33,529 nucleotides of DNA. Origin: Bacteroidales bacterium (GTDB taxonomy: Bacteria > Bacteroidota > Bacteroidia > Bacteroidales > Muribaculaceae). Location: contig SFJG01000026.1 in the NCBI GenBank assembly GCA_004555955.1, positions 1-33,529 of the forward strand, in the 5' to 3' direction. The notes under the pieces are model-generated. The model was not told the origin of the DNA and ran no database searches. It saw nothing but the letters and a program-made list of their open reading frames with translations. A program made the translations under genes and the position numbers. The first letter of the stretch is position 1. Each line of letters opens with the position of its first letter. Shown here in pieces: positions 7,993 to 16,693 of the stretch.

Positions 7993-9606
7993 ATGGCAAA
8001 CAACAAAAACGACAACGAATACGACATCATCGTCATCGGAGGCGGAGCGACAGGCGCCGGAACGGCACGCGACTGCGCACTTCGTGGACTGCGCGTATTG
8101 CTTGTTGAACGTTACGACCTGGCAGTAGGGGCTACAGGTCGCAACCACGGCTTGCTACACTCCGGAGCGCGCTACGCCGTGACCGACGAAGAGTCGGCAC
8201 GCGAATGCATCAAAGAGAATATGATTCTCCGCCGCATAGCAAGCCACTGCATTGAAGAAAACGACGGACTGTTTATCTCGCTACCCGAAGACGGGCTTGA
8301 CTATCAAGCTACATTTGTAGAGCGATGCCAAGCCGCAGGCATTAGCGCCGAAATAATCGACCCGAAACAAGCCAAACTACTTGAACCGTCGGTCAATCCG
8401 GCACTCATCGGCGCAGTGCGCGTGCCCGACGGCTCGGTCGACCCGTTCCGACTGACTCTCGCCAATGTTGTCGATGCAAAACGTCACGGCGCCACCGTGC
8501 TCGTCTATCACGAAGTGACCGAACTAATCTCCGAGCAAGGGCGCATCGTCGGCGTCACAGTCTTCGACCGAAAGACGAAAGAACAAAAGAAATTTTATGC
8601 ACCTCTGACAATCAACGCCGGAGGCATATGGGGACACGGCATAGCCGCAAAAGCCGGCATCCGCGTAGATATGTTCCCTGCCAAAGGCTCATTGCTAATC
8701 TTCGGACACCGCGTCAACAACATAGTACTCAACCGTTGTCGCAAGCCGGCAAACGCCGACATTCTCGTCCCCGGCGATACCATCTGTCTCATAGGCACAA
8801 CATCGAGCCACGTCGGCTTTGACGAAGTTGACGATATGCGAGTAACGCCCGACGAAGTCGACTTGTTGCTCAGCGAAGGTGTTAAGTTAGCGCCCTCATT
8901 AGCAACGACTCGCGTACTCCGAGCCTATGCCGGAGTTCGTCCCCTCGTAGCCGCCGACAACGACCCGTCGGGGCGCAACATCAGCCGAGGAATCGTCTTG
9001 CTCGACCATGCAACACGCGACGGCGTCGACGGATTTATCACAATCACCGGCGGAAAATTGATGACCTACCGACTCATGGCAGAATGGGCTACCGATTTGG
9101 CATGCCGCAAACTCGGCGTTGACAGCAGTTGCACAACAGCCACCGTGCCGCTGCCGGGGAGCAAGTCGGCTGAAAAGCCCGAAAACGTAGGCAAATCGTT
9201 CACTTTCGATGCCAGCCGAAGTTCGCAAATACACCGCCACGGCGATATGGCAGCGCAGATTGCCAACAACACACCCGCAGAGCGCAGCCTCGTCTGCGAA
9301 TGCGAAGACGTAAGCGTCGGCGAAGTGGAGTTTGCTCTCAACAACCTCGACGTTAACAACCTTGTAGACCTTCGTCGTCGCACACGCGTAGGCATGGGCA
9401 CTTGCCAAGGAGAAATATGTGCTTGCCGTGCCGCCTCTATGCTGGCACGCGCACACAACTGCGCCGAGCGTGCACGCACCGACCTCGCCGATTTCGTTGC
9501 CGAGCGTTGGAAAGGCACCTACCCCATTGCTTGGGGTGACACACTCCGCGAAGCGGAATATACGCAATGGGTTTACTCAGGAATTTGTAACATTAACAAC
9601 AAATAG
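7993..9606 (+). CDS. glpA: Anaerobic glycerol-3-phosphate dehydrogenase, FAD subunit A
   Basis: This 537-residue flavoprotein oxidises G3P to dihydroxyacetone phosphate in the membrane-bound GlpABC complex and passes electrons to the quinone pool. An FAD-binding GGGATG motif (16-21) opens a DAO-type domain with the conserved GRNHGLLHSGARY segment. The C-terminal BFD-like [2Fe-2S] domain has cysteines C435, C437, C471 and C476, with C478 adjacent. This tail marks GlpA and separates it from the aerobic GlpD. It is the first gene of the plus-strand operon and glpB begins six bases after its stop. Length matches the E. coli protein. Confidence 0.95.
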   Translation: MANNKNDNEYDIIVIGGGATGAGTARDCALRGLRVLLVERYDLAVGATGRNHGLLHSGARYAVTDEESARECIKENMILRRIASHCIEENDGLFISLPEDGLDYQATFVERCQAAGISAEIIDPKQAKLLEPSVNPALIGAVRVPDGSVDPFRLTLANVVDAKRHGATVLVYHEVTELISEQGRIVGVTVFDRKTKEQKKFYAPLTINAGGIWGHGIAAKAGIRVDMFPAKGSLLIFGHRVNNIVLNRCRKPANADILVPGDTICLIGTTSSHVGFDEVDDMRVTPDEVDLLLSEGVKLAPSLATTRVLRAYAGVRPLVAADNDPSGRNISRGIVLLDHATRDGVDGFITITGGKLMTYRLMAEWATDLACRKLGVDSSCTTATVPLPGSKSAEKPENVGKSFTFDASRSSQIHRHGDMAAQIANNTPAERSLVCECEDVSVGEVEFALNNLDVNNLVDLRRRTRVGMGTCQGEICACRAASMLARAHNCAERARTDLADFVAERWKGTYPIAWGDTLREAEYTQWVYSGICNINNK

Positions 9607-9612
9607 AGCATT

Positions 9613-10860
9613 ATGAAATTCGATACAGTAATCATAGGAGGCGGACTTGCCGGATTGACTTGCGGCATACGTTGCCAACAAGCCGGAAAGAGAACTTGCA
9701 TCGTGGCGACAGGTCAAAGCGCACTCCATTTCTCTTCAGGCTCGTTCGACTTGCTCAATGCTCTTCCCGGCGGAGAAAAAGTAACAAATCCCACGGCAGG
9801 AGTCGCCGCACTTCCCGACCATCACCCATACAAGAATCTCGCCGACCGCTTTGAAACACTTGCCGACGAAGCAAAACAGACTCTCGTTCAAGCCGGCATC
9901 GAGACAAAAGGAGACGCCCGTGCCAACACCTATCGCATAACACCGATGGGCGGTCTGAAAAGCACATGGCTCACACTCGCAGAATTTACTACATTCCCAA
10001 GCGATACAGGTATAATAGGTAAAAATGTTTTAATTGTTAACTTTTCCGGATTCCTCGACTTCAACACAAGCTTTATCGCTGCTGAAATGGAGAAACGCGG
10101 CTCAACGTGCACAGTCGGCGCACTCAGCATCCCGGCAATCGACCGACTACGCAACAACCCCACTGAAATGCGTGCCACAAACATAGCCCGCGCTCTCGCC
10201 GTCGAGGACACATTCAGCCGATTCAAAGACGAGCTGAACAAAATGACCAAGGGATACGATTGTGTGGTATTGCCTGCCGTATTTGACTTGTATGCCCCTG
10301 AGGTCGCGACGGCTTTGGGCAGAGAGATTAACGTTCCTGTGTGCTTAGTGCAGACAATGCCACCATCGGTTCCCGGCATTCGCGTTCAGACAATGCTGCG
10401 CCATCGCTTCGAGTCGCTTGGCGGCGTATTCATGGCGGGCGACACCGTAATCGGCGCCGATTTCGACAACAACAAAGTGAATAAAGTATATACAACTAAC
10501 CACGAGGAAATTCCGCTTGAAGCGAGCGCATTCGTTCTCGCTTCAGGCAGTTTCTTCAGCCGCGGCTTGACGTCAACGCCCACGGGCATCAGCGAACCGG
10601 TTTTCGGCGCAGACGTCGTTGCCGAACCGAATCGCAGCGATTGGTATTCTACCGACGTGTTTGCACCACAACGATATATGGAATTCGGCGTTGCTACCGA
10701 CCGAGACTTCCATGTATTAAAAGAAGGAAAAACCATTTCGAACCTCTACGCAATAGGCTCCATACTCAGCGGCTTCAACCCCGTAGAATTGGGATGCGGC
10801 GCCGGAGTGGCTATGCTCACCGCAATCGATGTGGCTCACAAACTAACCGACAACAAATAA
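9613..10860 (+). CDS. glpB: Anaerobic glycerol-3-phosphate dehydrogenase subunit B
   Basis: The 415-residue protein closely follows E. coli GlpB, including the N-terminal FDTVIIGGGLAGL dinucleotide fold (GGGLAG at 9-14) and the GQSALHFSSGSFDLL segment shortly after. Later landmarks are LRNN-x-TE, PPSV-GIR, LASGSFFS and the closing IGS-x-L-GF motif. GlpB binds FMN and sits between the catalytic GlpA and the iron-sulfur GlpC in electron transfer. Its TAA stop shares its last A with the ATG of glpC (TAATG), which points to coupled translation. Confidence 0.95.
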   Translation: MKFDTVIIGGGLAGLTCGIRCQQAGKRTCIVATGQSALHFSSGSFDLLNALPGGEKVTNPTAGVAALPDHHPYKNLADRFETLADEAKQTLVQAGIETKGDARANTYRITPMGGLKSTWLTLAEFTTFPSDTGIIGKNVLIVNFSGFLDFNTSFIAAEMEKRGSTCTVGALSIPAIDRLRNNPTEMRATNIARALAVEDTFSRFKDELNKMTKGYDCVVLPAVFDLYAPEVATALGREINVPVCLVQTMPPSVPGIRVQTMLRHRFESLGGVFMAGDTVIGADFDNNKVNKVYTTNHEEIPLEASAFVLASGSFFSRGLTSTPTGISEPVFGADVVAEPNRSDWYSTDVFAPQRYMEFGVATDRDFHVLKEGKTISNLYAIGSILSGFNPVELGCGAGVAMLTAIDVAHKLTDNK

Positions 10861-12110
10861 TGGAAATGCAAGACAAAAATATAAGCGCAAACAATTTTGA
10901 GCAATGCCTCAAATGCACGGCTTGCACAGCCTACTGCCCGGTAGTTGCCGTGCGCCCCGAATATCCAGGACCGAAGCAAGCCGGTCCCGACGGAGAACGA
11001 CTGCGCCTCAGTCGCGAAGACTTCTACAACGAAGCGTTGAAATATTGCCTCAACTGCAAGCGATGCGAGGTGGCATGCCCTTCCGACGTCAAAATCGGCG
11101 ACATCATCCAACTTGCACGTATAAAACACAGCAAACACAGCCCGTCGTTGCGCGACCGCATGCTCGCAAGCACCGATTTTGTCGGCTCGATGGCAACGAG
11201 ACTCGCTCCGATTGTCAACACAACGATTTCGCTCAAGCCCGTGAAAGCCGTGATGCACAACTTGCTCGGCATCGACCGCCATCGCACATTCCCGAAATAC
11301 TCCTCAACGACGTTCGTCAGCCGGTTTAAGCGCAACTCAGAGAGCCTACAAGCACAATATCCCCGACAAATCAGCTTCTTTCACGGCTGCTACATCAACT
11401 ACAACTACCCGCAACTCGGGCAAGATATGGTTGACGTATTTAACGCTTGCGGCTACGGCGTAAACCTGCTCGAAGAAGAGCGTTGCTGCGGAGTGGCTCT
11501 CATTTCGAACGGGCTCATCGACAAAGCCCGCAAAGACGCCGAACGCAACATGGCAAGCATCCGCCGCTCTGTCGTCGAACTTGGACGCCCCGTCGTCGGC
11601 GCTTCGTCGACATGCATATTCACCATGCGCGACGAATATCCCCACCTGCTCGGCGTCGACAATTCCGACGTGCGCAGCAGCATCGACCTCGCCACACGAT
11701 TCCTCTTCCGCCTAATCGACAACGGCAACGTGCAGCTCCGATTCCGCCCCGATTTCAAGAAGAGAATAGCCTACCACACACCATGCCACATGGAACGCCT
11801 CGGCTGGGCTCACTATTCAACGAGCCTGCTGAGAATGATTCCCGGCGTAGAGCTTACAGTCCTCGACTCTCAATGTTGCGGCATCGGCGGCACTTACGGA
11901 TTCAAAAAAGAGAACTACCCCACCTCGCAAGCCATCGGCGAACCGCTCTTCCGCAAAATCGAAGCCGCCAACCCCGACGTAGTGGCTACCGACTGCGAAA
12001 CATGCAAATGGCAAATCGAAATGTCGACTCCATATACCGTTGCCCACCCGATTTCCATACTCGCTCAGGCAATCGACTTTGAAGAAACGAAGAAACTTAA
12101 CATCAAATAA
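10860..12110 (+). CDS. glpC: Anaerobic glycerol-3-phosphate dehydrogenase, iron-sulfur membrane subunit C
   Basis: The 416-residue protein has two ferredoxin-like [4Fe-4S] motifs, C16-C19-C22-C26 and C63-C66-C69-C73, each ending in Cys-Pro. Two CCG (DUF224) domains follow, with C177, C209-C210, C309, C339-C340 and C379/C382. GlpC anchors the GlpAB dimer to the inner membrane and hands electrons to menaquinone. The start was set at 10860 by the TAATG overlap with glpB and by the position of the first cysteine cluster. The open frame runs a further 73 codons upstream inside glpB, which is not coding in that frame. glpT begins 25 bases after the stop. Confidence 0.95.
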   Translation: MEMQDKNISANNFEQCLKCTACTAYCPVVAVRPEYPGPKQAGPDGERLRLSREDFYNEALKYCLNCKRCEVACPSDVKIGDIIQLARIKHSKHSPSLRDRMLASTDFVGSMATRLAPIVNTTISLKPVKAVMHNLLGIDRHRTFPKYSSTTFVSRFKRNSESLQAQYPRQISFFHGCYINYNYPQLGQDMVDVFNACGYGVNLLEEERCCGVALISNGLIDKARKDAERNMASIRRSVVELGRPVVGASSTCIFTMRDEYPHLLGVDNSDVRSSIDLATRFLFRLIDNGNVQLRFRPDFKKRIAYHTPCHMERLGWAHYSTSLLRMIPGVELTVLDSQCCGIGGTYGFKKENYPTSQAIGEPLFRKIEAANPDVVATDCETCKWQIEMSTPYTVAHPISILAQAIDFEETKKLNIK

Positions 12111-12135
12111 ACCATAACAATTAAAATTCACTATC

Positions 12136-13524
12136 ATGTTTAAATTTTTAGCACCACCGTCATTTAAGCCGGAACTTCCTGCTGAAAAAATCGACTCGAC
12201 CTACAAGAGTTATCGCTGGCAGGTATTCTTAGGCATATTTATCGGTTACGCAGGGTTCTATATCGTGCGTAAGAATTTCTCAATGGCAATGCCATTCCTC
12301 GAGCCGTTCGGCTTCGACAAAGGCGAATTAGGAATCGTGCTATCGATGAACGCCATCGCTTACGCCCTTTCGAAATTCTTGATGGGCAGCGTGTCCGACC
12401 GAAGCAACGCAAGAGTATTCCTTCCCCTCGGATTGGTACTTGCAGCGATATCGATGATGTTTATGATTGTGCCCGTTGTGGCATTCGGTCCCGAACACAA
12501 AACAGCAGCAATTGTCCTGATGACCGTTCTCAACTTCCTCGTAGGATGGTTTAACGGTATGGGCTGGCCTCCGTGCGGACGCGTAATGACACACTGGTTC
12601 TCGCAAACCGAACGCGGCACAATGATGTCCATCTGGAACTGCGCACACAACGTCGGCGGAGCACTCGTCGGCCCGATGGCAGCCTACGGCGCCGTTTGGT
12701 TCGGCTCATGGTTCTACGGCAATCAAACCGACTACTACTTCCTAATCGGCACCTACGCATTCCCGGCAGCAGTTGCCATTTTCATAGCTATTCTCGCCTA
12801 CGTACTTATCCGCGACACTCCACAATCGTGCGGACTCCCGTCGGTTGAAAAGTATCGCAACGACTATCCCAAAAACTATAGCGAAAAACAAGAAGAAGTA
12901 CTCTCGACAAAAGACATATTCTTCAAATACGTGCTCAACAACAAAATGTTGTGGTTCATCGCCATCGCCAATGCATTCGTCTACATGGTACGCTACGGAT
13001 GTCTCGACTGGGCGCCGAAATTCCTTATGGAGAGCCAAGGCTACAACATCAAAGAAGCCGGCTGGGCATATTTCGCATACGAATTTGCAGCCATTCCCGG
13101 CACACTCATTTGCGGTTGGATAAGCGACAAAGTGTTTAAAGGCGGTCGCGCCATGACAACAACAATATTTATGGCCGTCGTTGCCGTATTCATCGCCCTC
13201 TATTGGCAATTCTCGGCAAATCCGACAATCGTAACCATCTCGCTTATCGGCATCGGATTCTTCATCTACGGCCCCGTTATGCTCATCGGCGTACAAGCCC
13301 TCGACCTTGCCCCGAAGAACGCTGCCGGAACGGCTGCCGGGCTCACCGGTTTCTTCGGATACTTCTTCGGAACGGCTATTTTGGCAAACATCGTTATCGG
13401 CTACGTTGCCGAAGCAGGTTGGGACTGGACATTCATCCTACTGCTCGCCGCATGTGCACTTTCGATTGTGTTTATGTTGTTTACCTACCCCGACGAGAAA
13501 AAAATGCTCGCCGACAAGAAATAA
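12136..13524 (+). CDS. glpT: Glycerol-3-phosphate transporter (MFS, GlpT)
   Basis: The 462-residue major-facilitator antiporter has twelve membrane helices and strong similarity to E. coli GlpT throughout, including the YIVRKNFSMAMPFL segment, MGSVSDRSNARVFLPLG, GMGWPPCGR and the RDTPQSCGLPS linker in the central loop. The arginine of the VRKNF segment corresponds to a phosphate-binding arginine in GlpT. It exchanges G3P for inorganic phosphate at the inner membrane. Placed directly behind glpABC, it supplies their substrate. No glpF or glpK is found in the window, so uptake here is of already phosphorylated glycerol. Confidence 0.95.
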   Translation: MFKFLAPPSFKPELPAEKIDSTYKSYRWQVFLGIFIGYAGFYIVRKNFSMAMPFLEPFGFDKGELGIVLSMNAIAYALSKFLMGSVSDRSNARVFLPLGLVLAAISMMFMIVPVVAFGPEHKTAAIVLMTVLNFLVGWFNGMGWPPCGRVMTHWFSQTERGTMMSIWNCAHNVGGALVGPMAAYGAVWFGSWFYGNQTDYYFLIGTYAFPAAVAIFIAILAYVLIRDTPQSCGLPSVEKYRNDYPKNYSEKQEEVLSTKDIFFKYVLNNKMLWFIAIANAFVYMVRYGCLDWAPKFLMESQGYNIKEAGWAYFAYEFAAIPGTLICGWISDKVFKGGRAMTTTIFMAVVAVFIALYWQFSANPTIVTISLIGIGFFIYGPVMLIGVQALDLAPKNAAGTAAGLTGFFGYFFGTAILANIVIGYVAEAGWDWTFILLLAACALSIVFMLFTYPDEKKMLADKK

Positions 13525-13632
13525 CATAACACCCCGAAAAGTTATATAAATGTCATTATGTAAAATCTATTTTTATAGAATCATATTGGAAAATTAAGTT
13601 TCTTATAATCTAATCATTAACTAATTTAAATT

Positions 13633-14967
13633 ATGAAAACAGAATCAAAAGTTATCAGAAAGATTACATTAGCGATTCTTTCAACTGTCTTCTGTGTTGG
13701 GGCTTTCTCGTGCCAAGACGACATTCGCACTGACGGTTACTCAACAAACGACGTTCCCGAACTGCTTCCGCTGTCGGAAGAGCAAAAGGCTGTCATTGCT
13801 TATTTGCCGAAAAATGTGATTATCGCTCACCGCGGCACTGAATTCTGGGCCCCGGAAGAGAGTGAAGCCGCAATGCGTTGGGCTCGTAATATGGGCGCCG
13901 ACTACATCGAATGCGACCTCCAAAAGACAAAGGATGGCGTTATTCTTGCTCTCCACGATGAAAGTCTGCTCCGCACTACCGACATCGAAACGATTTATCC
14001 GAATCGTAAAAATGATTATACAAGTGCGTTTACGTTCGACGAACTTCTGAAACTCGACATCGGCTCTTGGTTTAATGAGGCTAATCCTGACCAGGCTCGC
14101 GCTTCGTTTGTCGGCTTGGATATTCTTACGCTCGAAGATGTGTTAGCTATTGCTGAAGGAAAGCGCATCAAACGTGACGCCAACGGCAAACGCGTTGTCA
14201 ACCGCGACGCTGAGGGCAAATATGTCAGCACTGTCTACGAACCCGACCCGGCTGACAATGGCAACCGCCCCGGTGTTTACATCGAAACGAAAGCTCCTTA
14301 TTTGTTCGCGGGTATGGAAAAAGCTTTGCACGATTGCTTGGAGAAGAATGGTTGGTATGCCGATAATATCAACGACATGAAGAAGATTGCTTACAAGGAC
14401 GGCAAGAAGGGTGAAGTTGACATTGCCAACACTCCGGCTCGCATTATCCTTCAAACGTTCAGCCCCTCGGGCTTGCAAAATATCAAGGCGGCTTTCCCGC
14501 GTTTGATTCCTACTTTGTTCCTTTGCTATGATTTTAGTGGTTCTCCTGTCAATTACGCCGAACTTATCAACTTTGCAATCGAAAATGGAGCGACTATCTT
14601 TGGTCCTAACATTGACTATGTTACCGGCTATCCTACGAGTTTAACACCCTGGCAAGGCGATATGATTCGTCGTTCGGGCCTCGACATCCATGCTTGGTCG
14701 TTCAACACGCAAGAGCAATATTTCAAATACACAGGTCCATGGTGTGACCCGCAGAAAGAGGGTGGCGCCGACAAGAACTATCTCGATGGTTCGTTTACAA
14801 ACCTTACCGATTTGGCTTTGCGATTCTATAAGGAATCTCTTCAAGCATATGCTGATAAAGGCTTGAACTATTTCCGTTCGAACGCCGCACTCGGCATTGA
14901 AGACAATATTCACAAGAATAAGACTATGCGCACAGCACAAGAGGTGTTAGACGAACTTGGCTACTAA
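13633..14967 (+). CDS. glpQ: Glycerophosphodiester phosphodiesterase lipoprotein
   Basis: The 444-residue protein hydrolyses glycerophosphodiesters such as glycerophosphocholine to G3P and an alcohol. A lipoprotein signal peptide ends in the lipobox GAFSC (cysteine near residue 27), so it is anchored in the periplasm or outer membrane. The GDPD domain has IIAHRG near 70, the metal pair in YIECDL, the LHDE catalytic histidine region and IETKAP further on. It lies 108 bases after glpT. That gap is A/T-rich and contains only a weak TAnnTTTG-like box near 13570, so read-through from glpT or a separate promoter are both possible. The porin gene follows after 29 bases. Confidence 0.93.
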   Translation: MKTESKVIRKITLAILSTVFCVGAFSCQDDIRTDGYSTNDVPELLPLSEEQKAVIAYLPKNVIIAHRGTEFWAPEESEAAMRWARNMGADYIECDLQKTKDGVILALHDESLLRTTDIETIYPNRKNDYTSAFTFDELLKLDIGSWFNEANPDQARASFVGLDILTLEDVLAIAEGKRIKRDANGKRVVNRDAEGKYVSTVYEPDPADNGNRPGVYIETKAPYLFAGMEKALHDCLEKNGWYADNINDMKKIAYKDGKKGEVDIANTPARIILQTFSPSGLQNIKAAFPRLIPTLFLCYDFSGSPVNYAELINFAIENGATIFGPNIDYVTGYPTSLTPWQGDMIRRSGLDIHAWSFNTQEQYFKYTGPWCDPQKEGGADKNYLDGSFTNLTDLALRFYKESLQAYADKGLNYFRSNAALGIEDNIHKNKTMRTAQEVLDELGY

Positions 14968-14996
14968 TTCATTATTAACCCGCAAAAACTAAAGTT

Positions 14997-16373
14997 ATGA
15001 AAAAATATATATCAGCCTTAGCGCTCAGCATTTGCTTCTTCGGTGCCGCTTATGCTCAAGAAACCGAAACGACAGAAGCTCAACAGGAATTGCAGGCCAT
15101 AATGGACGAAGGCCTCGTGAAGTTTAAGACCGAAGACGGCAAGTTTTCTTTCCGTGTAGGTGCACGCGTCGACATCGATGGCGCTCACTATATTGACGAC
15201 TATACCGACCGCTCAAGTGGCGCAAATTTCACTGCCGCTCGAATCCGTATGTATAGCAAATTGGGCGACAAACTCGACTTCAAGATGGATTTGGACTTTG
15301 CAACCAAAAATATTATGAAGGATGTTTATCTCCGTTGGCACAGCAACAAAAACGGCTTCCTCCGCGTAGGTAATTTTGCTGAAGCTTTTTCGGCGGAAAA
15401 CATCCAAAGCACTATGGACTACCCGTTTATCAACAAATCGGCTACCGTTGAAACTTTCGGCACCGGACGTTCGCTCGGCTTGGCATATCGCTACTATCAT
15501 CCGTATTTCTGGGGTGAAGCAGGTGTTTACTCTCAGAAATACAATAAGGAGCACAAAGCCGGCGATATGGGCTACGGCGTTTCGACTCGTCTGTTAGGCC
15601 GCATCACTCGCGACGATTGGAATGTACATATCGGTGGTTCGGTTAACTATCGCCGTCCCGATGCTAACGGGTTTACCAATGGTAACGACGACTACAATCG
15701 CTCTGTCACTATCGGCTCTCCGCTCGAGACTTCGATTGACAATACCCAATTTATCGGCGCTACGCTCAACAACGTGAAGAGTGTTCTTCGTTACGGTGGC
15801 GAAGTGATGGCAAACTATAAGAGAGTATACGTCAAGGGTGAATACATCGGCGCAACTTACGACCGCGAACGCGACTGGGATTACAGCTTTACAAATTCGT
15901 TAGGTTCCGTATTGTCGACGATGTTCCCAACACTTGATGCCTACAAGAAACTTATGGGCGAAGACGAGGCTGCAAAATTCAGCGGCTACAGCATCGAAGC
16001 AGGCGTTATTGCTATTGGTGGCGACTATAAATACAACAGTGTAGACGCACTTATGCGCCGTCCGAAAGGCAAAACTCTCGAAATCGTGGCTCGCTACAAT
16101 CACACCGACCTCAACGACATTTTGCCCGGCAGCTGGTATTACAACGGCGGCTTCTACTCGAGCTCTTTGCACCAAGCTTTCGGCATCCGCAACCAATCGG
16201 TTAGCGGTGGTAAAGTCGACACTTTCACCCTTGGTATCAACTATTATATTACAAACAACATTGTTACGAGATTGAACTATTCGTATCAAAAGCTCAATCA
16301 AGAATACAATCGCACATTTAGAGAAGACAAAAACTTGCATTCTATTCAAGCAAGATTAGCGTTCGAATTCTAA
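14997..16373 (+). CDS. OprP/OprO-like outer-membrane porin
   Basis: The 458-residue protein has a cleavable signal peptide (about residues 1-20, ending AYAQ) and then a beta-barrel sequence rich in alternating aromatic strands, ending in the aromatic strand ARLAFEF with terminal Phe. It fits the phosphate-selective porin O/P family (PF07396). The early segment KFSFRVGARVDIDGA is typical of this family. In the glp operon, with only 29 bases to glpQ, it probably admits glycerophosphodiesters or G3P through the outer membrane (inference from position). A strong hairpin terminator lies about 60 bases downstream. Codon use is slightly more A/T-rich than in glpABC. Confidence 0.85.
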   Translation: MKKYISALALSICFFGAAYAQETETTEAQQELQAIMDEGLVKFKTEDGKFSFRVGARVDIDGAHYIDDYTDRSSGANFTAARIRMYSKLGDKLDFKMDLDFATKNIMKDVYLRWHSNKNGFLRVGNFAEAFSAENIQSTMDYPFINKSATVETFGTGRSLGLAYRYYHPYFWGEAGVYSQKYNKEHKAGDMGYGVSTRLLGRITRDDWNVHIGGSVNYRRPDANGFTNGNDDYNRSVTIGSPLETSIDNTQFIGATLNNVKSVLRYGGEVMANYKRVYVKGEYIGATYDRERDWDYSFTNSLGSVLSTMFPTLDAYKKLMGEDEAAKFSGYSIEAGVIAIGGDYKYNSVDALMRRPKGKTLEIVARYNHTDLNDILPGSWYYNGGFYSSSLHQAFGIRNQSVSGGKVDTFTLGINYYITNNIVTRLNYSYQKLNQEYNRTFREDKNLHSIQARLAFEF

Positions 16374-16434
16374 AATTTACTTAATGGGCTTATAATACAT
16401 AAAATTCTTGGTTACTGAGACTCGAAAGAGTCAT

Positions 16435-16471
16435 AAAAGTCCCGCCGTAGCGATTACGACGGGACTTTTTT
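16435..16471 (+). terminator. Rho-independent terminator of the glp operon
   Basis: AAAAGTCCCG with CCGTA (16435-16449) pairs with TACGACGGGAC (16455-16465) through one mismatch, around a five-base loop. It is followed by TTTTTT (16466-16471). The stem is about 11 bp plus A/T closing pairs and is 62 bases past the porin stop. Confidence 0.85.
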
Positions 16472-16649
16472 CGCTCGCCCTGCACTAATTTTAGATAAAT
16501 CAGGCTGCGGCTCGGAAAATCAAATCGCTGAAAACTTCGTTTTCGCTCGCCTTGCACTAATTTTAGATAAATTAGGCTGCGGCTCGGATAAACAAATCGC
16601 TGAAAACTTCGTTTTCGCTTTGTTTTTCGCTCGCCTTGCACTAATTTTG
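16469..16649 (+). repeat. Interspersed promoter-type repeat, copies 1, 2 and truncated 3
   Basis: Two tandem 72-base units (16469-16540 and 16541-16612) differ at only four positions. A third, truncated copy (16625-16649) ends at TAATTTTG. Each unit reads TTTCGCTCGCC, TGCACTAATTTTAGATAAA, then GGCTGCGGCTCGG and an A-rich part. Inside are two inverted repeats: CTAATTT/AAATTAG around TAGAT, and GAAAAC/GTTTTC around TTC. A diverged copy lies at 18500-18607. Between the porin and the glycosyltransferase (16374-16693) nothing else is seen beyond this and the terminator. Confidence 0.85.
16642..16649 (+). promoter_or_regulatory. -7 promoter box at the end of the repeat, driving the glycosyltransferase gene
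   Basis: TAATTTTG matches TAnnTTTG and is the last word of the truncated repeat copy. The upstream full copies have TAATTTTA here, which breaks the consensus. The ATG is 45 bases downstream. Confidence 0.55.
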
Positions 16650-16693
16650 TCGAGCAAACGCAAAAAATAATCGAATTACACTTTGTTGTGGAT

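Noticed and set aside
10641..10859. Longer N-terminus for GlpC
   Set aside because: The extra 73 codons lie inside glpB and are Arg-rich; the TAATG overlap and the ferredoxin cysteines support 10860.
16469..16649. CRISPR array
   Set aside because: Units are tandem with no unique spacers, only two to three copies, and no cas genes are nearby.
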